Shown here: positions 13,904 to 22,317 of the stretch, in pieces
Layout of the letters: every line of letters begins with the position of its first letter
Numbering within the stretch: the first letter of the stretch is position 1
Assembly: GCA_023419055.1 (NCBI GenBank)
Contig: JAEZYO010000087.1
Location: 1 to 24,517, forward strand
Length of the DNA stretch: 24,517 nt
From: Pseudomonadota bacterium
GTDB lineage: Bacteria > Myxococcota > Polyangia > Polyangiales > Polyangiaceae
Reading direction: 5' to 3'
Notes under the pieces: model-generated
The model's database searches: none
What the model was told of the DNA's origin: nothing
Seen by the model: the letters and a program-made list of their open reading frames with translations, nothing else
Program-made: the position numbers and the translations under genes

Positions 13904-15022
13904 ATGAGTCGTCGAATCCTGATCACGGGCGGCGCGGGCTTCATCGGCTCGCACCTCGTGGACCAGCTGTTGGCCGACGGCCTGCGGGTTCGGATCCTGG
14001 ACAACCTGCACCCGCAAGTGCACGGACGCGATCGACAGGCGCCGGCCTACCTCGATCCTCGCGCCGAGCTCGTGGTGGGAGACGTTCGCGATCCCGAGGC
14101 GGTCGAGGCGGCGCTCAAAGACGTGGACAGCGTCGTGCACCTGGCCGCGGCCGTGGGCGTCGGGCAGAGCATGTACCAAATCCGCGATTACACCGACGTG
14201 AACAACTTGGGCACGGCCGTGTTGCTCGAGAAGCTCAGCCAGCGCAAAGTTTCGCGCCTCGTGGTCGCGTCGAGCATGAGCGTCTACGGGGAGGGGCGCT
14301 ACCGAGCGCGGGACGGCGGGGTCGTCGACGACGCGGAGCGCACGCTCGAGCAGCTGCGAGAAGGGAGCTTTGACCCGCGCGGGCCGGACGGCGCGGCGCT
14401 CGAACCCGTGCCGACCCCGGAGGCCAAGGCGCCTCGCCTGAGCTCGGTCTACGCGCTCTCGAAGTATGACCAGGAGCGCCTGTGTCTGCTCGTCGGGCGG
14501 GCCTATGGGATCCCGACGGTGGCCCTCCGCTTCTTCAACACGTATGGACCGAGACAAGCGCTCTCGAATCCGTACACCGGAGTGCTCGCCATCTTCGCCG
14601 CTCGCCTCCTGAACGGCAAACCTCCGATGATCTTCGAGGACGGGGAGCAGCGTCGCGACTTCGTGAGCGTGCACGACGTGGCGCGCGCTTGCCGCCTGGC
14701 GCTCGACGCGAAAGGCGCGGAGTCTTGCGTGCTCAACGTCGGGTCGGGCAGCGCGCTCAGCGTGCTCGAGGTCGCTCGCCGTTTGGCCGTGGCGCTCGGC
14801 CGGACCGACTGCGCGCCGCAGGTGACGCGCCAGCACCGGGTCGGCGACATCCGGCACTGCTACGCGGACGTGAAGCTCGCTCGTGACGTGCTCGGCTTCG
14901 CCCCCGAGGTCGAGCTCGACCGAGGGCTCGCCGAGCTCGTGACCTGGCTCGGTGAACAGCAAGCAGTCGACCGCAGCGACTCCGCGCGCATCGAGCTCGA
15001 GGCGCGGGGACTTACGGTGTGA
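13904..15022 (+). CDS. NAD-dependent nucleotide-sugar epimerase, dTDP-L-rhamnose 4-epimerase-like
   Basis: This 372-aa extended SDR has GGAGFIG (9-15), the Ser of SSMSVYG (123-129) and the catalytic pair Tyr183/Lys187 in YALSK. It should invert a sugar stereocentre, probably C4, of a nucleotide sugar by transient oxidation with bound NAD. The insert HPQVHGRDRQAPAYLDPRAEL near 36-56 and VGVGQSMYQI resemble dTDP-L-rhamnose 4-epimerases more than GalE. That substrate call is tentative. GGAGG precedes the ATG. The stop overlaps the next gene by 4 bases, so the two epimerases are coupled and probably make the donor sugars for the downstream glycosyltransferases. Confidence 0.9.
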   Translation: MSRRILITGGAGFIGSHLVDQLLADGLRVRILDNLHPQVHGRDRQAPAYLDPRAELVVGDVRDPEAVEAALKDVDSVVHLAAAVGVGQSMYQIRDYTDVNNLGTAVLLEKLSQRKVSRLVVASSMSVYGEGRYRARDGGVVDDAERTLEQLREGSFDPRGPDGAALEPVPTPEAKAPRLSSVYALSKYDQERLCLLVGRAYGIPTVALRFFNTYGPRQALSNPYTGVLAIFAARLLNGKPPMIFEDGEQRRDFVSVHDVARACRLALDAKGAESCVLNVGSGSALSVLEVARRLAVALGRTDCAPQVTRQHRVGDIRHCYADVKLARDVLGFAPEVELDRGLAELVTWLGEQQAVDRSDSARIELEARGLTV

Positions 15023-16119
15023 GAAAGAACATGCAAGAACAAGAGCGATCCGGGCACGTCCTCATTACGGGGGGCGCGGGCTTCATCGGGACGAACCTCG
15101 GCCTGCGGCTGCTCGCGAGCGGGCGCAACGTGGTCGTGCTGGACAACCTCTCGCGCGAGGGGGTCGACAGGAACGCGCGCACCCTCGCGAAATTCGGCGG
15201 CAGGCAGATCGAGATCATCCACGGCGACTGCCGTGACGCGAAGCTCGTCTCCGAGCTCGTGGCGGGCGCGCGCGCGGTGTATCACCTGGCGGCGCAGGTC
15301 GCCGTGACCACGAGCCTCACCGACCCGGCGCTCGACTTCGAGACGAACCTGCGAGGTACCTTCAACGTGCTCGAGGCGCTGCGAGCCCAGAAGCACCCGG
15401 CGCGGCTGCTCTTCACCTCCACCAACAAGGTGTACGGGGCGCTCTCGGGCGTGCCGCTCGAGGCGGTGGACGGCCGCTATCGTCCGGTGGACACGGCGCT
15501 CCGGGCCCGCGGCGTCGGCGAAGAGACGCAGCTCGATTTCTGCAGCCCCTATGGCTGCTCCAAGGGGGCCGCGGATCAGTACGTCCTCGACTACACGCGC
15601 TCTTACGGCCTGCCGGCGGTCGTGTTCCGCATGAGCTGCATCTACGGTCCGCACCAATGCGGCAACGAGGATCAGGGCTGGGTCGCTCATTTTCTGCTGC
15701 GCGCCCTCGAGCACCGGCCGATCACGATCTACGGTGACGGCTGCCAGGTTCGGGACCTCTTGTTCGTCGACGACCTCGTGGACGCGATGCAGCTGGCCGT
15801 CGAGCGCGCGGAGACCCTCGAGCTCCGGGTGTTCAACATCGGCGGCGGCGTCGCCAACAGCGTCTCGCTGCTCGACGTGATCGAGGCGATCAGGAGCCTC
15901 ACCGGGGAGCGGCTCGACCTCGGGTTCGAGCCGGCGCGAGTAGGCGATCAACGCTACTACGCGTCCGACATCAGCCGCTTCCGGACCCTTACCGGCTGGG
16001 CGCCTCGAGTCGGCGTCGAGGAGGGGATCGGGCGCCTGAAGGCGTGGTTCGCGCAGCGCATGGCACCGCGGCAGCTTCACGAGCGCCGCCGGGACGTGTC
16101 GGCGGGAGAGCCCGTCTGA
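15019..16119 (+). CDS. NAD-dependent epimerase/dehydratase, CDP-paratose 2-epimerase-like
   Basis: This 366-aa extended SDR has GGAGFIG (18-24), TSTNKVYG (133-140) and Tyr178/Lys182 in YGCSK. The run DFCSPYGCSKGAADQY and FRMSCIYGPHQCGNEDQGW is characteristic of the CDP-paratose/tyvelose 2-epimerase-like branch, which moves the hydroxyl at C2. The family is clear, while the substrate is inferred. Two starts compete: a GTG at 15019, overlapping the previous stop as GTGA, and an ATG four codons later at 15031. I keep the GTG because of the operon's repeated 4-bp overlaps. Two bases separate this gene from the first glycosyltransferase. Confidence 0.9.
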   Translation: MRKNMQEQERSGHVLITGGAGFIGTNLGLRLLASGRNVVVLDNLSREGVDRNARTLAKFGGRQIEIIHGDCRDAKLVSELVAGARAVYHLAAQVAVTTSLTDPALDFETNLRGTFNVLEALRAQKHPARLLFTSTNKVYGALSGVPLEAVDGRYRPVDTALRARGVGEETQLDFCSPYGCSKGAADQYVLDYTRSYGLPAVVFRMSCIYGPHQCGNEDQGWVAHFLLRALEHRPITIYGDGCQVRDLLFVDDLVDAMQLAVERAETLELRVFNIGGGVANSVSLLDVIEAIRSLTGERLDLGFEPARVGDQRYYASDISRFRTLTGWAPRVGVEEGIGRLKAWFAQRMAPRQLHERRRDVSAGEPV

Positions 16120-16121
16120 CC

Positions 16122-17261
16122 ATGAAGATCGTCCTCTTCTGTCACTCGCTGCTCTCCGACTGGAACCACGGCAACGCTCACTTCTTGCGCGGCCTGGTGA
16201 GCGAGCTCGGGAGCCGCGGTCACTCGGTCACCTCGTACGAGGACGAGCAGGCGTGGAGCGTCTCGAACCTCGTGGGCGAGTTCGGCGAACACGCCCTGGA
16301 AGACGTGAACCGGCACTACCCGTTGCTCGACGTCGTGCGCTACTCGAGCGAAACGCTCGACCTCGAGGCGGCGGTGCACGGGGCAGATCTCGTGCTCGTG
16401 CACGAGTGGAACCCGCCGGAGCTCATCGAAGGCTTGGGCCGTCTGCGTCGGCGCTCGAGCTCGTTCAGGCTCCTCTTCCACGACACGCACCACCGTACGG
16501 TGAGCGAGCCGGACCGCCTGGCGCGGCTCGACGGCTACGACGGGGTGCTCGCGTTCGGAGAGTCACTACGGCAGCGCTACCTGGCGGCGGGCTGGGCGAA
16601 GACCGTGTTCACCTTCCACGAGGCCGCGGACACGACCGTGTTTCGACCGCGCCCCAACGCGGGGCGCATCGGAGATCTGGTTTGGGTCGGCAACTACGGC
16701 GACGGAGAGCGCACGAGAGAGCTCTCCGAGTACCTGTTCGAGCCCGCGCGGGCGCTCGGCTTGCGCGGCAGCATTTACGGCGTCCGCTACCCGGCTGAGG
16801 GGCTCTCGAAGCTCGAGCAGGCGGGCCTTCACTACTGCGGTTGGCTACCGAACTATCGAGTGCCGCTGGTGTTCTCGAAGCACAGGCTGACGGTGCACGT
16901 GCCGCGGCGCCCGTACGCGGAGGCGTTGACGGGGATCCCTACGATTCGTGTCTTCGAGGCGCTGGCGAGCGGCATTGCGCTCGTGAGCGCCCCTTGGCGC
17001 GACGAGGAGCGCCTGTTCGAGCCCGGCGCCTACCGCTCGGTCGAGAGCGGTGAGGCGATGCGCGCCGCGCTGCGGGAGCTCTTGCACGAGCCCGCGGCGG
17101 CCGCGGAAATGACGGCCAAGGGACTCCGCTGCATCCTGGATCGGCACACCTGCAGTCACCGGGCCCATCAGCTGATCGGCATCGCGGAAGAGATCGGGGT
17201 CTCGAACGTCTACGGCGCGCGCGAGCTCGTGAGTGCACACGAACAGCTGGAACAACCATGA
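16122..17261 (+). CDS. CgeB-like glycosyltransferase, first of three paralogs
   Basis: This 379-aa GT-B-type glycosyltransferase starts MKIVLFCHSLLSDWNHGNAH, with the N-terminal acceptor-side Rossmann fold. Its donor-side half contains DLVWVGNYGDGERTREL, and GIPTIRVFEALASGIALVSA near 290-310, the acidic nucleotide-sugar-binding motif of the Glyco_trans_1_2/CgeB group. It should transfer a sugar from a nucleotide donor to an unknown acceptor in the cytoplasm. There is no signal or membrane segment. Its stop overlaps the second paralog as ATGA. The three tandem paralogs differ in the N-terminal half, implying different acceptors or successive steps. Confidence 0.88.
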   Translation: MKIVLFCHSLLSDWNHGNAHFLRGLVSELGSRGHSVTSYEDEQAWSVSNLVGEFGEHALEDVNRHYPLLDVVRYSSETLDLEAAVHGADLVLVHEWNPPELIEGLGRLRRRSSSFRLLFHDTHHRTVSEPDRLARLDGYDGVLAFGESLRQRYLAAGWAKTVFTFHEAADTTVFRPRPNAGRIGDLVWVGNYGDGERTRELSEYLFEPARALGLRGSIYGVRYPAEGLSKLEQAGLHYCGWLPNYRVPLVFSKHRLTVHVPRRPYAEALTGIPTIRVFEALASGIALVSAPWRDEERLFEPGAYRSVESGEAMRAALRELLHEPAAAAEMTAKGLRCILDRHTCSHRAHQLIGIAEEIGVSNVYGARELVSAHEQLEQP

Positions 17262-18340
17262 ACATCGCCTTCTTCGGTTCGAGTCTGGTCTCGGCGCGCT
17301 GGAACGGAGCGGCCACGTACTACCGAGGCATCCTGCGGGCGCTCGCGGCGCGCGGGCACCACACCGTGTTCTACGAACCGGACGCTTATGGCCGACAGGA
17401 ACACCGCGACATCGAAGATCCGGATTTCGCCGAGGTGGTCGTCTATTCCGGGATGGCGGAGCTCGAGCAGGCCCTGAAGGCGGCGCGGGGCGCGGATCTC
17501 GTGGTCAAGGCGAGCGGCGTCGGGGAGAACGACGAGTTCCTCGAGCGCGCCGTCGTGACTCAGCGGCGGGCGGGGCAAAGCGTCGTGTTCTGGGACGTCG
17601 ATGCGCCGGCGACGCTCGAGCGGATGAGGTGCGACCCGCTCGATCCCTTCTTGGAGCTCGTACCCTCGTACGATCTGGTCTTCACCTACGGCGGCGGCGA
17701 GCGCGTGGTGGAAGAGTACCTCGGCCTCGGCGCGCGCGCTTGCGTGCCCATCTACAACGCCGTCGATCCCGAAACGCATCACCCGGTCCCCGCCGAGGCG
17801 CGCTTTCAGTGTGACCTCGCCTTCTTGGGGAATCGCTTGCCCGATCGAGAAGCGCGCGCCGACGCGTTCTTCTTCGACGTCGCCGCGCGTGAGCCCGGGC
17901 GGAGGTTCGTGCTCGGCGGCAGCGGTTGGGAGACCCGCCCCAGGCCACCGAACATCGACTATCTCGGCCACGTTTACACCCACCAGCACAACGCCTTCAA
18001 CGCCTCGGCGCTCGCCGTCCTCAACGTCAATCGCCGGAGCATGGCCGACGTGGGTTACTCTCCGGCGACTCGGATCTTCGAGGCGGCAGGCGCGGGGGCC
18101 TGCATCATCAGCGACGCGTGGGACGGCATCGAGCAGTTCCTGGAGCCCGAACGGGAGATCTTGATCGCGCGCGACGCGGACGAGGTCGTCGCGCACTTGC
18201 GAGCGCTCACGCCCGAGCGACGGGCCAAGATCGGAGCACGCGCGCTCGCGCGGGTGCTCGATGAGCACACCTACGATCGACGCGCCGTCGAAGTCGAGGC
18301 GGCGCTCGGCCTGAGCGACGCGAGAGGGATCGCGTCGTGA
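17258..18340 (+). CDS. CgeB-like glycosyltransferase, second of three paralogs
   Basis: The 360-aa protein has the layout of its neighbours. Its N-terminus is MNIAFFGSSLVSARWNGAATYYRG, with the small-residue loop and RG helix near 25. The C-terminal half has LAFLGNRLPDREARAD and YSPATRIFEAAGAGACIISD followed by EQFLEPEREILIA, the typical donor-binding and closing elements of the CgeB/Glyco_trans_1_2 group. CgeB was named for a spore-coat glycosylation gene of Bacillus subtilis; that role does not carry over here. The ATG at 17258 overlaps the previous stop, and its own stop overlaps the next GTG, so the three are translated as a coupled set. Confidence 0.88.
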   Translation: MNIAFFGSSLVSARWNGAATYYRGILRALAARGHHTVFYEPDAYGRQEHRDIEDPDFAEVVVYSGMAELEQALKAARGADLVVKASGVGENDEFLERAVVTQRRAGQSVVFWDVDAPATLERMRCDPLDPFLELVPSYDLVFTYGGGERVVEEYLGLGARACVPIYNAVDPETHHPVPAEARFQCDLAFLGNRLPDREARADAFFFDVAAREPGRRFVLGGSGWETRPRPPNIDYLGHVYTHQHNAFNASALAVLNVNRRSMADVGYSPATRIFEAAGAGACIISDAWDGIEQFLEPEREILIARDADEVVAHLRALTPERRAKIGARALARVLDEHTYDRRAVEVEAALGLSDARGIAS

Positions 18341-19473
18341 GCCGCCCGCTCGATCTCGTCGTCCTCGGGTTGACCATCACGTCTTCCTGGGGCAACGGTC
18401 ACGCGACCACGTACCGCGCCCTCTTGAAAGGTTTCGCGAGCCTGGGGCACCGGGTGACGTTCTTGGAGCGAGACGTGCCGTGGTACGCGGCGCACCGCGA
18501 CCTGCTCTCGATCCCTGGTGTCACCGTCGAGCTCTACGGTAAGCTAGAAGATCTGTCGGATCGCTTCTCCGAGAGCGTGGCGCGAGCGGACGCGGTCATG
18601 CTCGGCTCCTACGTGCCCGACGGCGTCGACGTGGCTCGCTTCGTGCTCGGCACTGCGCGCGGGGTGCGGCTCTTCTACGACATCGATACGCCCGTCACGC
18701 TCGCGGGCCTCCGAGCCGGTGACGCCTCGTACATCGATCTCGACGGCATCGCGCGCTTCGACGCGTATCTCTCCTTCAGCGGAGGGCTCGCGCTCGAGCG
18801 GCTCGAGACCGAGTTCGGAGCACGCCTCGCGCTCCCGCTCTATTGTTCGGTCGACCCCGAGTCGTACGCTCCGGTCGGCGCCGAGCCCCGCTGGGATCTC
18901 GGCTATTTGGGCACTTACAGCGAAGATCGCCAGCCCACGCTCGAGCGTTTGCTGGTCGAGCCGGCGAGGCGGAGCTCCGAGCTCAGGTTCGTGGTCGGGG
19001 GCTCGCGCTACCCCGAGCTTTCTTGGCCCGCGAACGTGGAGCGGATCGAACACGTGGCGCCTGCTTCACACGCCGAGTTCTACGGGTCGCAGCGCTTCAC
19101 CTTGAACGTGACTCGCCGCGACATGATCGAGATGGGGCACTCGCCGAGCGTCAGGCTCTTCGAGGCTGCCGCGTGCGGAGTCCCGATCATCAGCGACTAC
19201 TGGGTGGGTCTAGAAGACTTCTTCGAGCTCGACTCGGAGATCTTGATCGCCTCCGAGCCCGTCGAGGTGCTCGGCTTCCTCGAGCGGATCTCGGAGCCGG
19301 AGAGGCGGGCTATCGCCGCGCGCGCCCGGGAGCGCGTGCTTTCACAGCACACCGCGTACCGGCGCGCCCGACGCCTCGAGCGCTACGTCAGGGCGTTGCA
19401 AGCGAACGTCGGGGACAGCTTGCGCGCACCACATGGCGTCTCGTCCGAGCCGCTCTTGCGAAAGGGCGCATGA
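18337..19473 (+). CDS. CgeB-like glycosyltransferase, third of three paralogs
   Basis: The 378-aa protein starts with GTG overlapping the previous stop as GTGA. The N-terminal fold reads DLVVLGLTITSSWGNGHATTYRALLKGF in outline, with an HRVTFLERD turn matching the second paralog. The donor half has LGYLGTYSEDRQPTLERL, and HSPSVRLFEAAACGVPIISD with EDFFELDSEILIA. It is closest to the second paralog by eye, suggesting duplication within the cluster. The product probably adds one sugar of a short chain. The methyltransferase gene follows after 9 nt. Confidence 0.88.
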   Translation: MSRPLDLVVLGLTITSSWGNGHATTYRALLKGFASLGHRVTFLERDVPWYAAHRDLLSIPGVTVELYGKLEDLSDRFSESVARADAVMLGSYVPDGVDVARFVLGTARGVRLFYDIDTPVTLAGLRAGDASYIDLDGIARFDAYLSFSGGLALERLETEFGARLALPLYCSVDPESYAPVGAEPRWDLGYLGTYSEDRQPTLERLLVEPARRSSELRFVVGGSRYPELSWPANVERIEHVAPASHAEFYGSQRFTLNVTRRDMIEMGHSPSVRLFEAAACGVPIISDYWVGLEDFFELDSEILIASEPVEVLGFLERISEPERRAIAARARERVLSQHTAYRRARRLERYVRALQANVGDSLRAPHGVSSEPLLRKGA

Positions 19474-19482
19474 GGAAGGTCG

Positions 19483-20250
19483 ATGAGCTTCGATGCCGAA
19501 ATTCACAGCCTTGGACCCTGGTTCCACAACCTGCATCTCCCGGACGGCAGCCAGACCCGACCCGATCACGTCCTGGGCGACTTTCCGGCGTTCAAGTGGC
19601 GAAGCCTCGAGCCGCATTTGCCGCGCGACTTGACCGATGTCCGGGTGCTCGACATCGGCTGCAACGCTGGCTTCTACAGCGTGGAACTCGCCAGGCGCGG
19701 CGCGCTCGTGACCGGGATTGACGTCGACGCGCACTACTTGAAGCAAGCGGCATGGGCGGCCGACGTGTGGCAGGTCAAAGATCGCATCGAGTTCGAGCGG
19801 CGGCAGATCTACTCCCTGGCACACACGCGAGAACGCTGGGATATCGTGCTCTTCCTCGGCGTGCTCTACCACCTGCGGTACCCGATGCTGGGGCTCGATA
19901 TCGTCTCCCGCTGCGTCGGCGAGCTACTCGTCGTTCAGTCCTTGACGTCTTCCGATCGCGCCATCGCGCCGACCCCGCTCGATCTCCCCTTGGAAGACCG
20001 CGCCGCGCTCGCGCAACCCGGCTGGCCGCATCTCGCTTTCGTGGAGCGCCGCCTGGCCGACGATCCCACCAACTGGTGGGTGCCGAACCGGGCCTGCCTG
20101 CACGCGATGCTACGCTCCGCGGGGTTTCGAATCGTGCTCGAGCCGCTCGACGAGTTTTGTCTCTGCGCGCCCGACCCCGATTCGCAGAGCAGCATGTGGA
20201 GCTGGAACGAGCAGGAGTATTGGGCCGCGCTCGGCCGAGTCGAGGAGTGA
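19483..20250 (+). CDS. SAM-dependent methyltransferase, Rta_06860/TIGR04290-like
   Basis: The 255-aa class I methyltransferase has a distinctive N-terminus (LGPWFHNLHLPDG, then DHVLGDFPAFKW), motif I VLDIGCNAGFYS (55-66), the acidic strand end GIDVDAHYL, and VLFLGVLYHLRYP. Near the C-terminus is DDPTNWWVPN. From memory this pattern matches the TIGR04290 family, which I associate with clusters of this type. It probably methylates a sugar or the glycoside acceptor. GAGGAAGG precedes the ATG. It is the last gene of the plus-strand cluster and meets the ABC transporter gene head-on, 11 bases away. Confidence 0.9.
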   Translation: MSFDAEIHSLGPWFHNLHLPDGSQTRPDHVLGDFPAFKWRSLEPHLPRDLTDVRVLDIGCNAGFYSVELARRGALVTGIDVDAHYLKQAAWAADVWQVKDRIEFERRQIYSLAHTRERWDIVLFLGVLYHLRYPMLGLDIVSRCVGELLVVQSLTSSDRAIAPTPLDLPLEDRAALAQPGWPHLAFVERRLADDPTNWWVPNRACLHAMLRSAGFRIVLEPLDEFCLCAPDPDSQSSMWSWNEQEYWAALGRVEE

Positions 20251-20261
20251 CCCTCGGCGAT

Positions 20262-22043
20262 TCAGGCGGCCTGCTCGAAGACGAGACCGCTCGTCTGGCT
20301 CCTGACCAGCTCGGAATAGTAGCCTCGCGCCGCGAGCAGCTCGCGGTGCGTCCCGGACTCGGCGATCACGCCGTCCTTGAGGACGTGGATGCGCGTGGCT
20401 GCGACCACGGTCGAAAGGCGGTGGGCGATGACGAAGGTGGTCCGGCCGTGAGTCAGGCGCCCGAGCGCTTCCTGGACCAGCGCCTCGCTCTCCGGATCCA
20501 GCGCGGACGTCGCCTCGTCGAGAATCAGGATCGGGGCGTCCTTGAGCAGCGCCCGAGCGATCGCGATACGTTGGCGCTCACCGCCGGAAAGCTTCGAACC
20601 GCGCTCGCCTACCTTGGTGTCGTAGCCGTGCGGCAGGCGCATGATGAAGTCGTGCGCGTTCGCGGCGCGGGCGGCGGCCTCGATTTGCTCTTGCGTCGCT
20701 TCGGGGCTGCCGAAAGCAATGTTGTCCCGGATGGAATCGCTGAACAACATGCCTTCCTGCAGCACGACTCCGATCTGCTCGCGCAGCGAGCGCTGCTTCA
20801 GGTCTCGGAGCTCGCGCCCGTCGACGAGGATGCTGCCGGCGGTCGGGTCGTAAAGGCGCTGCAAGAGCGCCATCAGAGTGCTCTTCCCCCCGCCGCTCGG
20901 TCCCACCAGCGCCACCATCTCGCCCGGGCGAGCCGCGAGATCGATGTTGTCGAGCACCCGCTGGCCGCGACGATACCCGAAGCTTACGCCGCGGAACTCG
21001 ACGTGCCCCTCGACCTTGCTCACCTCGACGGCGTGTGGAGCGTCCCCGAGCGAATCCTCCGCGTCGAGGATGGTGTTCAGGGTGTCCAGCGCGACGCTGG
21101 CGCGCCGCATCGTCTGGTACGTGCCGGTCAGGCTCTGGATGGGGTGGAACAAGGTCCCGACGTAGCCCACGAAGGCGACGAGCGTTCCGACGCCGATCTC
21201 GCCTGTCAGGGTCAAGTACCCGCCCAGGCCGAGCGCCGTGAGGCGAGCCGCCGAGATCACGACGTTCTTGAGCGCTCCCGTGCGCGAGTCCGTGTGGACG
21301 CCGCCGAGCACGATGGAGTTCGCCTCTTCGACTCCGTGCAAGAAGCGTCGCTTCTCGCGCTCCTCCATCACGAAGCTCTTCACCACGACGATGCCGCTCA
21401 ACACCTCGTTGAAGCGGGAGAAGATGCGGGTCCAGCGGTTGAGCAAGCTTCGCTCCCGCGTGACCTGTTCGCGCGACGCTATGGCGCCGATCACCGCCGG
21501 CAGCGGCGCGAGCACCAGCATCGCGAGGGCGAGCCGAAAGTCGAGCTTCAGCATCACGACGACCGAGAGCACCAGATAGACGAGGGACGGTACGAACTGG
21601 ACGATCACCTCCGAGAAGGCGCCCATCAGCCCGTTGATGCCGCGTTCGACGCGGCTCATCGTCGCGCCCACGCCGTTCTCGCGGTGATAGGCGAGCGGCA
21701 GAGAGTGGAGCCGCTCTACCGCAGCGGACAGCAGCCGGAAGTTTGCTCCGAGCCGCACCTTCCAGACCAAGCGATCCAGCGTCACGGCCGCGAGCTCACG
21801 CGAGACGAACAAGATCCCCAAGAGGACGAGCGGCTCGAGCAGGCTCAGGCCGACCGATTTCGAGCCAGGCAGCCGATCGAAGATCGCCTTGACCGCGAGG
21901 GGCTCGAGGGCGCCGAGGAGCGCGAGGAAGGGTCCGAGCGCGGCGAGCGCGAGTAAGCGCTTCGTCGAACCAGTGAAATAGGGGGCTACCTTGAGCAGGT
22001 TTCGGGCGAGGGACGGTGCGCGCGGAGAGGGGCTGGACGGCAT
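20262..22043 (-). CDS. ABC exporter half-transporter, MsbA/lipid-flippase type
   Basis: The 593-aa protein is a permease-ATPase fusion. Membrane helices fall within about 30-300 (LALAALGPFLALLGAL, LLGILFV, YLVLSVVVML, LALAMLVLAPLPAVIGAI and later pairs). The nucleotide-binding domain begins near 345. It has Walker A GPSGGGKST (381-389), Q-loop VVLQEG, signature LSGGERQRIAIARA (485-498), Walker B LILDEATSALD and the H-loop His541. It should work as a homodimer in the inner membrane and export lipids, glycolipids or peptides. Convergence with the glycan cluster suggests, without proving, that it exports that product. The ATG at 22043 has a weak ribosome site. Confidence 0.93.
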   Translation of the reverse strand: MPSSPSPRAPSLARNLLKVAPYFTGSTKRLLALAALGPFLALLGALEPLAVKAIFDRLPGSKSVGLSLLEPLVLLGILFVSRELAAVTLDRLVWKVRLGANFRLLSAAVERLHSLPLAYHRENGVGATMSRVERGINGLMGAFSEVIVQFVPSLVYLVLSVVVMLKLDFRLALAMLVLAPLPAVIGAIASREQVTRERSLLNRWTRIFSRFNEVLSGIVVVKSFVMEEREKRRFLHGVEEANSIVLGGVHTDSRTGALKNVVISAARLTALGLGGYLTLTGEIGVGTLVAFVGYVGTLFHPIQSLTGTYQTMRRASVALDTLNTILDAEDSLGDAPHAVEVSKVEGHVEFRGVSFGYRRGQRVLDNIDLAARPGEMVALVGPSGGGKSTLMALLQRLYDPTAGSILVDGRELRDLKQRSLREQIGVVLQEGMLFSDSIRDNIAFGSPEATQEQIEAAARAANAHDFIMRLPHGYDTKVGERGSKLSGGERQRIAIARALLKDAPILILDEATSALDPESEALVQEALGRLTHGRTTFVIAHRLSTVVAATRIHVLKDGVIAESGTHRELLAARGYYSELVRSQTSGLVFEQAA

Positions 22044-22183
22044 CGAGTTTTACACTCGACCGATACGTTCGGGCGCGAGGCGCCTTAAGGTCGAGCACGC
22101 GCAAACGTGGCGCGCCTGAGCGCCTTTGCACGAAAAGAGGACGTGACGATCCGCGCATCTACTTACCTCGACTGGGAGCTCGC

Positions 22184-22206
22184 GAGTCTCTAGGAGCGGC
22201 TCCAAG
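22184..22206. repeat. 23-base palindromic repeat, copy 1
   Basis: The core CTAGGAGCGGCTCCAAG (22190-22206) is a near-perfect palindrome, CT-x-GGAGC around a central G. The full 23 bases match copy 2 (22295-22317) at 21 positions. A further imperfect hairpin follows: GGTCC (22211-22215) pairs with GGACC (22225-22229). The rest of 22044-22312 has no gene and must hold the ABC gene promoter, which I could not identify. Confidence 0.65.
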
Positions 22207-22294
22207 AGCTGGTCCTAGAACCTTGGACCGAGCTGGCCCAAGAGACGCGAGCAGACGCAGGAATGCGACGCGGATCTGTAGGCCAGCGACGGGA

Positions 22295-22317
22295 GAGTTT
22301 CTAGGAGCGGCTCTAAG
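22295..22317. repeat. 23-base palindromic repeat, copy 2, overlapping the CBS gene stop
   Basis: This second copy starts 111 bases after copy 1, in the same orientation, and differs by two C/T changes. It overlaps the TAG stop of the CBS-DUF2267 gene (22313-22315). On the minus strand it forms GGAG/CTCC-type stem sequences right after translation ends, so it may help to end the message. A small dispersed palindromic repeat is equally possible. Confidence 0.6.

Noticed and set aside
19752..21956. Very long plus-strand open frame (734 codons)
   Set aside because: It is antisense to most of the ABC transporter and overlaps the methyltransferase. Its composition is Arg/Ala/Glu-rich shadow coding typical of GC-rich DNA, while the opposite strand has all ABC motifs.
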